Shown here: piece after piece, positions 1 to 8,728 of the stretch
Layout: each line of letters opens with the position of its first letter
How positions within the stretch are numbered: the first letter of the stretch is position 1
NCBI GenBank assembly: GCA_017396945.1
Contig: JAFQKI010000011.1
Coordinates: forward strand, 62,001-126,000
DNA length: 64,000 nucleotides
Direction: 5' to 3'
DNA from: Muribaculaceae bacterium
GTDB lineage: Bacteria > Bacteroidota > Bacteroidia > Bacteroidales > Muribaculaceae
Position numbers and translations under genes: made by a program
Notes under the pieces: generated by a model
Seen by the model: only the letters and a program-made list of their open reading frames with translations
Told to the model about the DNA's origin: nothing
Database searches by the model: none

Positions 1-37
1 TTGACAAAATGTTAAAAACAAAAGAAAAATCCTGACA

Positions 38-71
38 TTTGTTTATTATTTGATAATTTATACTATCTTTG
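38..71 (+). promoter_or_regulatory. Bacteroidetes-type promoter for the susC operon
   Basis: The -7 box TATCTTTG lies at 64-71 and matches TAnnTTTG exactly. A TTTG at 38-41 sits 22 bases upstream, slightly longer than the usual 19-21. It would give a leader of about 100 bases before the susC start at 183, with no strong Shine-Dalgarno, as is usual in this phylum. Confidence 0.55.
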
Positions 72-182
72 CGCTTTGAAGTGCATACATCTCCCTATGA
101 GATTGCAACCAAAAATCGCTGTTAATAGAGAAGAAAATCAATTGTTTAACAAATAATTATTTATGTCTAATTTTAATTAAGT

Positions 183-3100
183 ATGAAAAAGCTGTTTCTA
201 TTACTTTTGGCAGTAATGACCATCAGCGTGAGTGCCGTAGCACAAAATCGCTCGGTTAGCGGTACTGTCGTAGATGCGGAGAGCGGCGAGCCTTTAGCAG
301 GCGCAACCGTTCAACCCATTGGTGGAGGTTCAGGTATCTCTACCGATTTCGATGGTAAATTTCATCTTTCTCTTCCCGCAAGCGTGACACAAATTCAAGT
401 GTCATACGTGGGTATGGAAACCAAAACCGTCGCTGTTTCAGAAAAAATGACCATTTCAATGGCACCTATGGCCAATAGTCTTGACGCCGTAGTTGTAACT
501 GGTTATGGTTCTGGTAAAAAACTCGGTTCAATCGTTGGTTCGGTTGCCGTTGTTGGTGAAGACGTGTTTGAAAACGTAACCACACCTACCTTCGTTGACG
601 CTCTTCAAGGTCAGGTAGCAGGTCTTTCAATCCTTTCATCATCAGGTGACCCCTCTTCAGTTGACAACGAAATCCGTCTTCGCGGTGTGAACTCAATCAA
701 CGCAGGAACAACTCCATTGTTCATCCTTGATGGTGCTCCCGTTACCGAATCGGTATTCACCACCCTCAACCCTGCCGACATTGAAAACATCACAGTGTTG
801 AAAGACGCTGCATCAGTAGCTATCTACGGTTCTCGTGCGGCTAACGGTGTAATCGTTATCACATCTAAGAAAGGTAAATTTGGCGAACGTGCCAAAGTAA
901 CCATCAGCGCTCGTTATGGTTGGTCACAAATGACTACCGACAACGTTGAAATGATGAACTCTCAACAATACATCCAATATCGCGACCTTATCGGTCAACC
1001 TGTTTCTCAAGAAATCAAAGACTTGGTAAACAACTATGGCATCAGCACCGATTGGCGTAAAGAAACATTTGACGGAAGCGCACCCACTTACGCGTTTGAC
1101 GCATCAGTTCAAGGTGGTAGCGAATCATTGTCATACTATCTTTCAATCAACCACTTGGATCAAGAAGGTATCATCGCACAATCAGGTATGCGTCGCGAAG
1201 CATTGCGTTTCAGCATGGACTCACGCGTTAACGATTGGTTCCGTGTAGGTTTCCAAGGTAACTTGGGTTACTCAAAATATGAAACCAACAACGAGTCTAA
1301 CGCAGGTTATAGCGGTAGCGTTATCTATACCACCAACCCAATGGTATTTGCTCGTAAAGCCATGCCTTATGACTCACCTTATTATTACACATTTGATGAA
1401 AACGGCAACATCGTTTATGGCGACAAAGCCGAATACCTCCACTACTCTGCTCAACCTACTCCTCAATACATCAGAGACGGACGTAGCGTACAACGCAACA
1501 AAGTGACTCTTAACGCCAACCTTTTTGAGCAACTCACTCCTATTAAAGGTTTGACTATCCGCGCTCAACAAGCTGTTGATGCTTACGAAACTCGCCTTTC
1601 TAATGTTGGTTTCCCACGCGAAACTCTTTATACTCCTATGGGCGACGTTTACGCACCCTCAGGAACTGCAGGCGTAGCATCAACCGGTTATCGTCAAGAA
1701 TCATTCAGCCGTTACTATCAATTCACTTACACTAACACTGCTGAATATCGTTTTGACATCAACCGTCAACACAACATCAGCTTCTTGCTCGGTCAAGAAT
1801 CTATCATCAGCAAAACTAATGGTTTTGGAGTATTCACCGAAGGTCAATCAGACACCCGTCAAATGCTCCTTACTCAAGGTACAACCGTTACAATGGCAGA
1901 CTTGAGCCAATCAATCGTTGAAAGCACATTCAACTCATTCTTCTTTAACGCAAACTATGACTTTGAAAACCGTTACTTCTTGGATGTAACATTCCGTCGT
2001 GATGGTAGCTCAAAATTCGCTCCCGATAGCCGTTGGGCCAACTTCTTCTCAGTAGGTGCAATGTGGGATATCAAGAGTGAAGAATTCATGAAAGATCTCA
2101 CTTGGTTAAACAACATGAACCTTAGCGCAAGCTATGGTACAACCGGTAACTCAAGTATCAACAACTACATGTACTTCGGTCTCATCGGTTCAGGTTCAAC
2201 CCCCTATAACGGAGAAGGCACACTCGGTATCGCTCAAGCAAGCAACAACGACTTGACATGGGAAACCGTTCGCTCAACCGACGTAGGTCTTTCATTCCGC
2301 GTAATTGACCGCATCAGCGCCGACGTTGACTTCTACCACAAAGAAACCGTTGACATGTTGATGCCTATCCCTTACAGCTACACTACAGGTTTTGCTGATG
2401 GTTATGGCAACATCGGTTCAATGACCAACACCGGTGTCGATGTTGAAGTAAGAGCCGACATCATCAAGACCAAAGATTGGTACTGGGGCATCCGTGGTAA
2501 CTTCAACTACAACAAAAACGAAATCACTGAATTGTTTGACGGACAAGACGAATATACTATTCCTAACACCGGGCTTCAATACAAAGTGGGTCACTCAGCA
2601 GGTGAATTCTATGCAGTGCGCTATGCCGGCGTAGATCCTCGCGATGGTAAACCAATGTGGTATGACAAAGATGGCAACCTCACCAAGGTTTACAACGAAG
2701 AGCGTGACGCCGTGCTTCTTGGCAAGAGCCAATACGCTCCTTGGTCAGGCGGTTTCGGTACCGACCTCCGTTGGAAAGGTCTTTCTCTCAAAGTTGACTT
2801 CGCTTGGGCTGCTGAAAAATACATGACTAACAACGACCGTTACTTCATGGAAAACAACTCATTTGCGACATCGTTCAACCAAATGACTTCTATGCTCAAC
2901 ACTTGGACTACTCCCGGTCAAATCACCGACATACCTAAAGCCGGCGAAACAATCCAATTTGACAGCCACTTGATTGAAGACGCTTCATTCATGCGCTTGA
3001 AAAACTTGACAGTGGCTTATCAACTTCCCAAAGCTTGGTTGCAAGCAGCCAAACTCCAAGATGTTAAGTTCCACTTCACAGGTCGCAACTTGTGGACAGT

Positions 3101-3203
3101 TACCGACTACACCGGTTATGACCCCGAACCTGAAACCAACGTTATCGCGTTCTTCTATCCCAACACTCGTCAATATGAATTTGGCGTTGAAGTAACATTC
3201 TAA
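183..3203 (+). CDS. SusC/RagA-family TonB-linked outer membrane transporter
   Basis: This is a TonB-dependent outer-membrane channel that, with its SusD partner, imports large nutrients (glycans or oligopeptides). The 1006-residue length is typical. A signal peptide (about residues 1-21, ending in AQ) is followed by a carboxypeptidase-regulatory-like beta domain (about 23-105), a TonB-box-like VVVTGYG at 103-109, a plug domain to about 240 and a barrel ending in an aromatic residue (VEVTF). Codon use is strongly biased towards a few codons (CGT, GGT, AAC, CAA), suggesting high expression. The SusD gene follows after 19 bases. The neighbouring secreted protease hints at peptide rather than sugar substrates, but that is inference. 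Family call is secure; substrate unknown. Confidence 0.96.
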   Translation: MKKLFLLLLAVMTISVSAVAQNRSVSGTVVDAESGEPLAGATVQPIGGGSGISTDFDGKFHLSLPASVTQIQVSYVGMETKTVAVSEKMTISMAPMANSLDAVVVTGYGSGKKLGSIVGSVAVVGEDVFENVTTPTFVDALQGQVAGLSILSSSGDPSSVDNEIRLRGVNSINAGTTPLFILDGAPVTESVFTTLNPADIENITVLKDAASVAIYGSRAANGVIVITSKKGKFGERAKVTISARYGWSQMTTDNVEMMNSQQYIQYRDLIGQPVSQEIKDLVNNYGISTDWRKETFDGSAPTYAFDASVQGGSESLSYYLSINHLDQEGIIAQSGMRREALRFSMDSRVNDWFRVGFQGNLGYSKYETNNESNAGYSGSVIYTTNPMVFARKAMPYDSPYYYTFDENGNIVYGDKAEYLHYSAQPTPQYIRDGRSVQRNKVTLNANLFEQLTPIKGLTIRAQQAVDAYETRLSNVGFPRETLYTPMGDVYAPSGTAGVASTGYRQESFSRYYQFTYTNTAEYRFDINRQHNISFLLGQESIISKTNGFGVFTEGQSDTRQMLLTQGTTVTMADLSQSIVESTFNSFFFNANYDFENRYFLDVTFRRDGSSKFAPDSRWANFFSVGAMWDIKSEEFMKDLTWLNNMNLSASYGTTGNSSINNYMYFGLIGSGSTPYNGEGTLGIAQASNNDLTWETVRSTDVGLSFRVIDRISADVDFYHKETVDMLMPIPYSYTTGFADGYGNIGSMTNTGVDVEVRADIIKTKDWYWGIRGNFNYNKNEITELFDGQDEYTIPNTGLQYKVGHSAGEFYAVRYAGVDPRDGKPMWYDKDGNLTKVYNEERDAVLLGKSQYAPWSGGFGTDLRWKGLSLKVDFAWAAEKYMTNNDRYFMENNSFATSFNQMTSMLNTWTTPGQITDIPKAGETIQFDSHLIEDASFMRLKNLTVAYQLPKAWLQAAKLQDVKFHFTGRNLWTVTDYTGYDPEPETNVIAFFYPNTRQYEFGVEVTF

Positions 3204-3222
3204 AAACAGATTTTTATAAGTT

Positions 3223-4746
3223 ATGAAAAAGATATTTTTAAGTTTATTATTGGTAGGAGGACTTCTCTCATCTTGCGATATGGACAAGAAGCCTATCGGC
3301 TCTCTTGACGACTCTACCGCAATTCAGTCGGTAAATGACTGCCTCCGTTTCCGCAATGGTATCTACAGCAGCATGCGCTCGCTCTCTACCGGTGGCTATG
3401 TATCTTATCCCGAAATCCAAATGGACATGTTCCAAGGTCTTATCTCTAATGGTAACCGTATTGGTAACATCGCCAATGGTAATATCCTCTCTAACGATGT
3501 TGACATCGAGTCAATCTGGGCAGGTCTATACACCCGCATCAACTCGGTTAACTATTTCCTTGAAAAGGTTGACGCGGTGCTCGCAAATCCTAATCTCGAC
3601 GAAGCAGGCAAAGCAAATATCAACCGTTATATCGGTGAAGCAAAATTTGCTCGCGCCTACTACTACTATTGGTTGATGGATCACTTCTGCGCATCTTACA
3701 CCGCAGAAAACGCGGATGCTCCCGCAATGGGCCTTCCTATTGTGACCGTTTACAACCCAACCGGTGACCGTAGCAAATACCCCGGTCGTAGCACTCAAAA
3801 CGAGACTTACGCTCTTATTGAGCAAGATCTCGCTGAAGCTTATGAAGCATTGGCTGCATACGAGCAAATCGACGCATCGGCTTGCACTCCCAACTCTGCA
3901 TACGTTTGCACAAACACCATCAATGCTCTTCAAGCTCGCATCGCCCTCTTGAAAGGTGAATACGCTACCGCTATCATCGAAGCTGAAGAAGTTATCGGCT
4001 CAGGCGCTTACACCCTCGCCAACCTTGACAATTACATCAACATTTGGACCAATGACACCAACAACGAAATCATTTTCCGTCCATTCGCCGATGTTAACGA
4101 AGTTAGCGGTCTTTCAAGCACCGGTAGCGCATGGTTGAGCATCTATGGTGACAACGCCGACTATATTCCTTCATTTGAAGCACTTGCGATGTATGACAAC
4201 GGAGACGTTCGTTTTGAAGCGTTCTTCAATGTTTGGAATCTCGTAATCAATGGTGTGGGCATGCCTGCATACGTATTCTACAAATACCCCGGTAACGAAG
4301 CACTCAAAACCGGTAGCGCAATGAACTTGATGAATATGCCCAAACCATTCCGTTTGAGCGAACAATATCTCATCATCGCTGAAGCAGCCGCAGCACTTGG
4401 TCAAAACGACAAAGCAAACGATGCTCTCAACGAATTGCGCAAAAATCGTATCGCCGGTTACACCGAAACTGAATACGCCGGTCAAGAACTCATTCTCCAA
4501 GTGCGTGACGAACGTACAAAAGAACTTATCGGTGAAGGTTTCCGCATGAGCGACTTGCGTCGTTGGGGCATCGGTTTCAGACGTAGCGCGACTCACCCCG
4601 AAAACCCTGCTATCGAAGATGTTCTTGTTGTTGCAGGTAAAGACGTGAGCTATGCTGCCGGTGACCACCGTTTCGTATGGCCTATCCCATCATCAGAAAT
4701 GGAAACCAATCCACAATTGGAAGGTCAACAAAACCCCGGTTATTAA
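3223..4746 (+). CDS. SusD/RagB-family nutrient-binding outer membrane lipoprotein
   Basis: This is the surface-exposed lid that captures ligand and closes over the SusC channel. It has 507 residues with a lipoprotein signal (LLSSC, lipidated Cys18), an alpha-helical TPR-like scaffold, and the conserved C-terminal SusD region with RDERTKELIGEGFR near residue 427 followed by a DLRRWG motif. It lies 19 bases after the SusC gene and shares its strong codon bias, so the two are almost certainly co-transcribed and form one complex. No carbohydrate-specific feature can be read from the sequence. Confidence 0.95.
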   Translation: MKKIFLSLLLVGGLLSSCDMDKKPIGSLDDSTAIQSVNDCLRFRNGIYSSMRSLSTGGYVSYPEIQMDMFQGLISNGNRIGNIANGNILSNDVDIESIWAGLYTRINSVNYFLEKVDAVLANPNLDEAGKANINRYIGEAKFARAYYYYWLMDHFCASYTAENADAPAMGLPIVTVYNPTGDRSKYPGRSTQNETYALIEQDLAEAYEALAAYEQIDASACTPNSAYVCTNTINALQARIALLKGEYATAIIEAEEVIGSGAYTLANLDNYINIWTNDTNNEIIFRPFADVNEVSGLSSTGSAWLSIYGDNADYIPSFEALAMYDNGDVRFEAFFNVWNLVINGVGMPAYVFYKYPGNEALKTGSAMNLMNMPKPFRLSEQYLIIAEAAAALGQNDKANDALNELRKNRIAGYTETEYAGQELILQVRDERTKELIGEGFRMSDLRRWGIGFRRSATHPENPAIEDVLVVAGKDVSYAAGDHRFVWPIPSSEMETNPQLEGQQNPGY

Positions 4747-4771
4747 TCAATAACTCTAAAAACATTTAATC

Positions 4772-5656
4772 ATGAAATATATCAAGTTATTAACAATAGC
4801 ACTCGCCACAACCTCTATGGTGGCTTGCTCTGACGATGACGCAAATTGGAACTCGGCAAGCGACGTGACCGTGAGCATGGCTCAAACCGAAATCTCTGTT
4901 AAAGAGAACAAAGGCATTTTCAACGTTCCCGTATCGGTTGAAGGTGAAGCCAATGGTCCTATCCAAGTGACTGTTGAAGTAGCTGAAGTAGGTGAAAATC
5001 CCGCAATGGACGATGTTCACTACTTGGTTACCTCTAAAACCATCGTAATTCCTGCCGACGCTACTACCGGCAACATCGAAATCTCCACTGTTGACAATGG
5101 AGAAATCAACGAAGCTCGTCAATTTGACATTACTATCGTAAGCGTTGAAGGCGCTCAAGTTGGTGCCAACATCACAACTACCGTTAACCTCAAAGACAAC
5201 GACGCCGCATTCTATGAAAAATTGCAAGGCGCATGGAAAATGAACTTCACATCTCGCTATGATGGCGAAGCTTCTTGGAGTGTAAACGTTGTAGGTTATG
5301 ACGAAGGTGAAGAAGGTTATGACAAGACATTATTCATCAATGGTGTACTCGGCTACTCATTCTGTGCACTTGAAATGTCATACTTCTTTGACACAGCAAG
5401 CAAATCAGGTTATGTAGAAATTCCTCTCGGAACCTACGTTGCCGACTATGACGATGCCAACGGTATCTATGCTTGCACTGTTACCGATGATGGTTCCCTC
5501 GCTCTTGAAGGTTCAATCAAAGGTCAATGGAACGAAGACTTTACCGAAATTACATTTGAAGAAGACAAGCAATTGATTCTCTATGTAATCAATAACACAA
5601 CCGGCGCAGGTCTTGGTGTAATGGACTGGATTTGGGCTATCAAGATGAACAAGTAA
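4772..5656 (+). CDS. Surface lipoprotein with Calx-beta domain
   Basis: A 294-residue lipoprotein (signal ending MVAC, Cys19). Residues about 30-145 look like a Calx-beta domain: alternating beta strands, the phrase VSVEGEANGPIQVTVEV, and a closing TTVNLKDND typical of the repeat end. The C-terminal half (about 150-294) is a beta-rich domain that I do not recognise. It lies 25 bases after SusD and shares the same codon bias, so it is probably an accessory ligand-binding lipoprotein of the same uptake complex. Direct function unknown. Confidence 0.82.
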   Translation: MKYIKLLTIALATTSMVACSDDDANWNSASDVTVSMAQTEISVKENKGIFNVPVSVEGEANGPIQVTVEVAEVGENPAMDDVHYLVTSKTIVIPADATTGNIEISTVDNGEINEARQFDITIVSVEGAQVGANITTTVNLKDNDAAFYEKLQGAWKMNFTSRYDGEASWSVNVVGYDEGEEGYDKTLFINGVLGYSFCALEMSYFFDTASKSGYVEIPLGTYVADYDDANGIYACTVTDDGSLALEGSIKGQWNEDFTEITFEEDKQLILYVINNTTGAGLGVMDWIWAIKMNK

Positions 5657-5685
5657 ACAACTCGTTTTTTGACAACATTTATCTC

Positions 5686-5720
5686 AAGATTGGCGTGTGG
5701 CGTTCGCACGCCAATCTTTT
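5686..5720 (+). terminator. Hairpin terminator after the SusCD lipoprotein gene
   Basis: A perfect 12-bp inverted repeat (5686-5697 with 5707-5718, 9-base loop) is followed by TTTT. It sits 29 bases after the lipoprotein stop and 28 bases before the protease start. Confidence 0.85.
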
Positions 5721-5747
5721 CATCTCTCAACACTTTATTTTTTTAAC

Positions 5748-7370
5748 ATGAACCGTTTTATCTCAAGTATCATCATTTCCATCTGTATAGGCTTGTGGTC
5801 TTGGGCAGCTCCAGTTGACCGCGCTACTGCCGAGAAAGTAGCGGTGACATATCTCAACAGCCGAGCCAATGGAAATTACCATGTGACAAACATCAACTTG
5901 CAAGATAACGCCTACTACATCGTTAATCTCGCACCACAAGGATGGGTCATCGTCTCTGCCGACGACGCCGCGCGTCCTATCATAGGCTACTCAATGAAAG
6001 GCAGCCTCAACGGCAATAATCTGCCCGACAACATTTCGCATATTCTAAACGGGTATTCCCGTCAAATAAAATATCTTGCCGACACCGAAGTATCGCCACA
6101 ATCCCAATGGTCAACATCGGTTGTTTATCGTCAATCACGCTCAGGAAACGCTATCGAGCCGCTCATTAAGGTGCATTGGAACCAAGGATCACCCTACAAC
6201 GCATATTGTCCGCAACAAAAAGCGCTGGTGGGTTGCGTAGCCGTGGCAATGAGCCAAGCCATGAGCGTGCAACGTCACCCCTCACGCCCTGTTGGGAGTG
6301 TATCATATTCGGCGCCCAACTATGGCGGCATGTCAATCAACTTTGACAACGAAAGAGCTTATAACTGGGATGACATCCTTTCAGGCGCAAATAATTATGA
6401 CGAAGCCGCACGACTGATGTATCATGCCGGCATGAGTGTAAAAATGGACTATGGCGAGGATGGCTCAGGTATTCCCTCCAACCAAGTAAGTCGCATATCT
6501 GATGCGTTAAAATACAACTTTGGCTATTCCAACGACGTTCGATATTATTGGCGAGACAGCTATAGCGGAGACTGGGCTCGACTCATTCTTAACGAATTGA
6601 GCGCCGGACGTGCAGTGATATACAATGCTCTTGACTCCCAAGGCGGATATGGCCATAGTTTTAATATCGACGGATATGACGGCGAACGTTACTTCAACGT
6701 CAATTGGGGTTGGGGCGGATATGGCGACGGCTATTTCTCTCTTGATAATCTGCGCGACGGTCGCATGGGCATGAATTATGACATCGGTCACGTCGCAGTA
6801 GTCGGCATCGGCGCTCCCGACAAGTTCTTCCAAAACATCTCCCTCAGCCACAATCGCATCGAGGAAAATCTACCCGCAGGATCAGTAATAGGGATGGTAA
6901 TGGTTAACAATGATGAGGCAGACGCAAGCTATCGTTTCACGGTTAAAGGCACTTACAATAGTTCATCTGGCACCCACAACACCGTACCATTCATTATTGA
7001 AGATGGTATGCTCAAAACCACTCAAGCACTAACTTCGCAAAAGAACAAATATGATATTGAAATCACCGTTGAGAATGCCGAAGGTACAGAATCTCTAACT
7101 CAAGGGTTCTCAATCTATGTTGAACCCTGGAGCAGCATAGAAAAAGCAACATCATTGACTTATGACCGGGCAAGTGGCACATTCACATTGACAACAAAAC
7201 ACAATGTGAGCTACACTTTGACCAATGCCAACGGCGTCGTAACAGGTCAAGGCGCACTTGTTCCCCTACCTCAACTCACGATCACTCCAACCATGCTATC
7301 GGCCGGAGCCAACATCGTGGAATTGCGTTGCAACGACGAAGTGAAAACATTTACGATAATCACTAAATAA
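5748..7370 (+). CDS. Secreted C10-family cysteine protease (streptopain-like) with Spi propeptide
   Basis: A 540-residue secreted protease. The start at 5748 is preferred because it begins a clean signal peptide (MNRFISS..., cleavage near residue 20); an in-frame start at 5697 would lie inside the upstream hairpin. Residues about 20-115 resemble the Spi/propeptide inhibitor domain (motif YYIVNL...GWVIVSADD). The catalytic domain follows, with Cys163 in VGCVAVAMSQ and His303 in GHSFNIDGYDG, then the WGWGG motif. After the catalytic core, about 355-455 resembles a cadherin-like beta domain, and the last 75 residues resemble a type IX secretion sorting domain (LSAGANIVEL then TFTIITK). Probable role is extracellular or surface proteolysis feeding the adjacent SusCD pair. 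Confidence 0.9.
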   Translation: MNRFISSIIISICIGLWSWAAPVDRATAEKVAVTYLNSRANGNYHVTNINLQDNAYYIVNLAPQGWVIVSADDAARPIIGYSMKGSLNGNNLPDNISHILNGYSRQIKYLADTEVSPQSQWSTSVVYRQSRSGNAIEPLIKVHWNQGSPYNAYCPQQKALVGCVAVAMSQAMSVQRHPSRPVGSVSYSAPNYGGMSINFDNERAYNWDDILSGANNYDEAARLMYHAGMSVKMDYGEDGSGIPSNQVSRISDALKYNFGYSNDVRYYWRDSYSGDWARLILNELSAGRAVIYNALDSQGGYGHSFNIDGYDGERYFNVNWGWGGYGDGYFSLDNLRDGRMGMNYDIGHVAVVGIGAPDKFFQNISLSHNRIEENLPAGSVIGMVMVNNDEADASYRFTVKGTYNSSSGTHNTVPFIIEDGMLKTTQALTSQKNKYDIEITVENAEGTESLTQGFSIYVEPWSSIEKATSLTYDRASGTFTLTTKHNVSYTLTNANGVVTGQGALVPLPQLTITPTMLSAGANIVELRCNDEVKTFTIITK

Positions 7371-7381
7371 TAATCACCACT

Positions 7382-8512
7382 ATGAATAAATTAGCATTAT
7401 TATCGATTTTAGGATTAGTAGGGATTGTCTCATCATGTAAATCTAATGATGACGGATCAGACGAACCGGCTAACGACGACACCGTAACCGTCGGTATCAC
7501 AACCCAAGTGATTACTCGCTCAACAGTCACCACCGAATTGGGAAATGGTGCCGCGATGAATGTTTTTGCCAAGACATATGGCCGTCCCGACGCTCCCGAT
7601 ATGGTTTCAGGCATAAAAGCCGTAAACAACAATGGCACTTGGACATTGACGCCCGAAGTCAAACTTAAAAAAGGTCAAAACGCGTTTATATATGCCGTGG
7701 CTCCTTATGATGCCGCCAACACCGACGTCACAGCCATCCCGGTAGATATCACAAAACAAATCGACCTTCTATATTCAGGCGAATATGTACCTGTATCTTT
7801 CACCACGCATACCGCCAAACTCAATATGAAACATGCGTTGGCATTAGCGACATTCAATATCGCCTCACAAGGATATAGCGGAGAGGGTATGCTCAACTCA
7901 ATCTCAATCAACGGAGAATTGGTTTACACTCGTGGGACGATGAGCGCGGCTACAGGCAAAATAACGCCAACCGGCAAAGATGATTTTTCAATCTCATTGG
8001 CAAAGAAAATTACCTCAACAGGTTGGACTCAAGAATTACCACGCATGTGGACAATTCCTTTCTCAACCAAGGTCAAGGAAGCGACTTTGATTGCCAACAT
8101 CGACGGAAAAACCTATACCGCCAAATTCCCCGAAGTTGAAATGAAGAGCGGTTACCAATACATTTTCCGCATGGTCTTGACCAACTTCGGTTTGGAGTTC
8201 ATTGTTGACCAAGTCGAAACAATCTCTTTAAATCAAAGCGATGACTCTATGACTCAATTAGAGGGATATGGCGTTATCTCAATGACTATTTCGGCTTCAA
8301 CAACAAACTTTGAAGTTCCCTCATTCAGTGGCGACAATATCTTCGGCACTATTGATTGGGGTGATGGCAGCGCAAGCAGCTATAAAGTTGGAGAGGAACA
8401 CGCGTTCACCACTCAAGGAGCGCATCAAGTGGCTATCGAGAGTTGGAACTCAACCGGTTTTGAGTTAGACAACCTCTCAGGAGTAGAGGTTATCGACATC
8501 AGCCAATACTGA
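7382..8512 (+). CDS. Fimbrillin-like lipoprotein
   Basis: A 376-residue lipoprotein (signal GIVSSC, Cys19) with an acidic linker and then beta-rich sequence of the fimbrillin/Mfa-like type: the early VTVGITTQVITRS strand, the WTLTPEVKLKKGQ segment, and KLNMKHALALATFNI, which resembles the conserved core of these proteins. The C-terminal part (about 300-376) has TIDWGDGSASS, as in PKD-like domains, and ends in VEVIDIS. It follows the protease by 12 bases and is probably co-transcribed. It may be a surface adhesin or a minor fimbrial subunit; an assembled fimbria cannot be claimed because no usher or anchor genes are nearby. Confidence 0.72.
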   Translation: MNKLALLSILGLVGIVSSCKSNDDGSDEPANDDTVTVGITTQVITRSTVTTELGNGAAMNVFAKTYGRPDAPDMVSGIKAVNNNGTWTLTPEVKLKKGQNAFIYAVAPYDAANTDVTAIPVDITKQIDLLYSGEYVPVSFTTHTAKLNMKHALALATFNIASQGYSGEGMLNSISINGELVYTRGTMSAATGKITPTGKDDFSISLAKKITSTGWTQELPRMWTIPFSTKVKEATLIANIDGKTYTAKFPEVEMKSGYQYIFRMVLTNFGLEFIVDQVETISLNQSDDSMTQLEGYGVISMTISASTTNFEVPSFSGDNIFGTIDWGDGSASSYKVGEEHAFTTQGAHQVAIESWNSTGFELDNLSGVEVIDISQY

Positions 8513-8534
8513 TTTCTCTAAAAATCCATACCAC

Positions 8535-8572
8535 AACGATACGGCGATAATCAGGTCGCCGTATCGTTTTTT
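8535..8572 (+). terminator. Hairpin terminator after the fimbrillin-like gene
   Basis: A perfect 13-bp stem (8535-8547 with 8556-8568, 8-base loop) runs into a T tract, ending the protease-lipoprotein unit. Confidence 0.9.
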
Positions 8573-8626
8573 ATATCATCATTTTATTACAATTTCATCG
8601 CAATCAGCCAAAATGTGCAAGTTTAA

Positions 8627-8658
8627 TTTGCTTTTTAGGCTAAAAGGCTATAAATTTG
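8627..8658 (+). promoter_or_regulatory. Promoter of the ilvDBN operon
   Basis: TTTG at 8627-8630 and TAAATTTG at 8651-8658 are spaced by 20 bases, a full match to the Bacteroidetes consensus. The leader to ilvD is about 65 bases; I see no leader peptide or attenuator in it. Confidence 0.75.
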
Positions 8659-8728
8659 CAAGCTATAACTAAAATTTTAGAGCAATAAGACATATTGCGT
8701 AAAAAACGGTAATCAACAAGATTGAACT

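Noticed and set aside
4171-4668. 165-residue minus-strand frame within susD
   Set aside because: Shadow of a strongly codon-biased gene; biased codons leave long open antisense frames.
8513-8728. Attenuator leader peptide or T-box-like element before ilvD
   Set aside because: No short frame rich in Leu/Val/Ile codons and no second hairpin competing with a terminator were found; only the upstream terminator and a promoter are visible.
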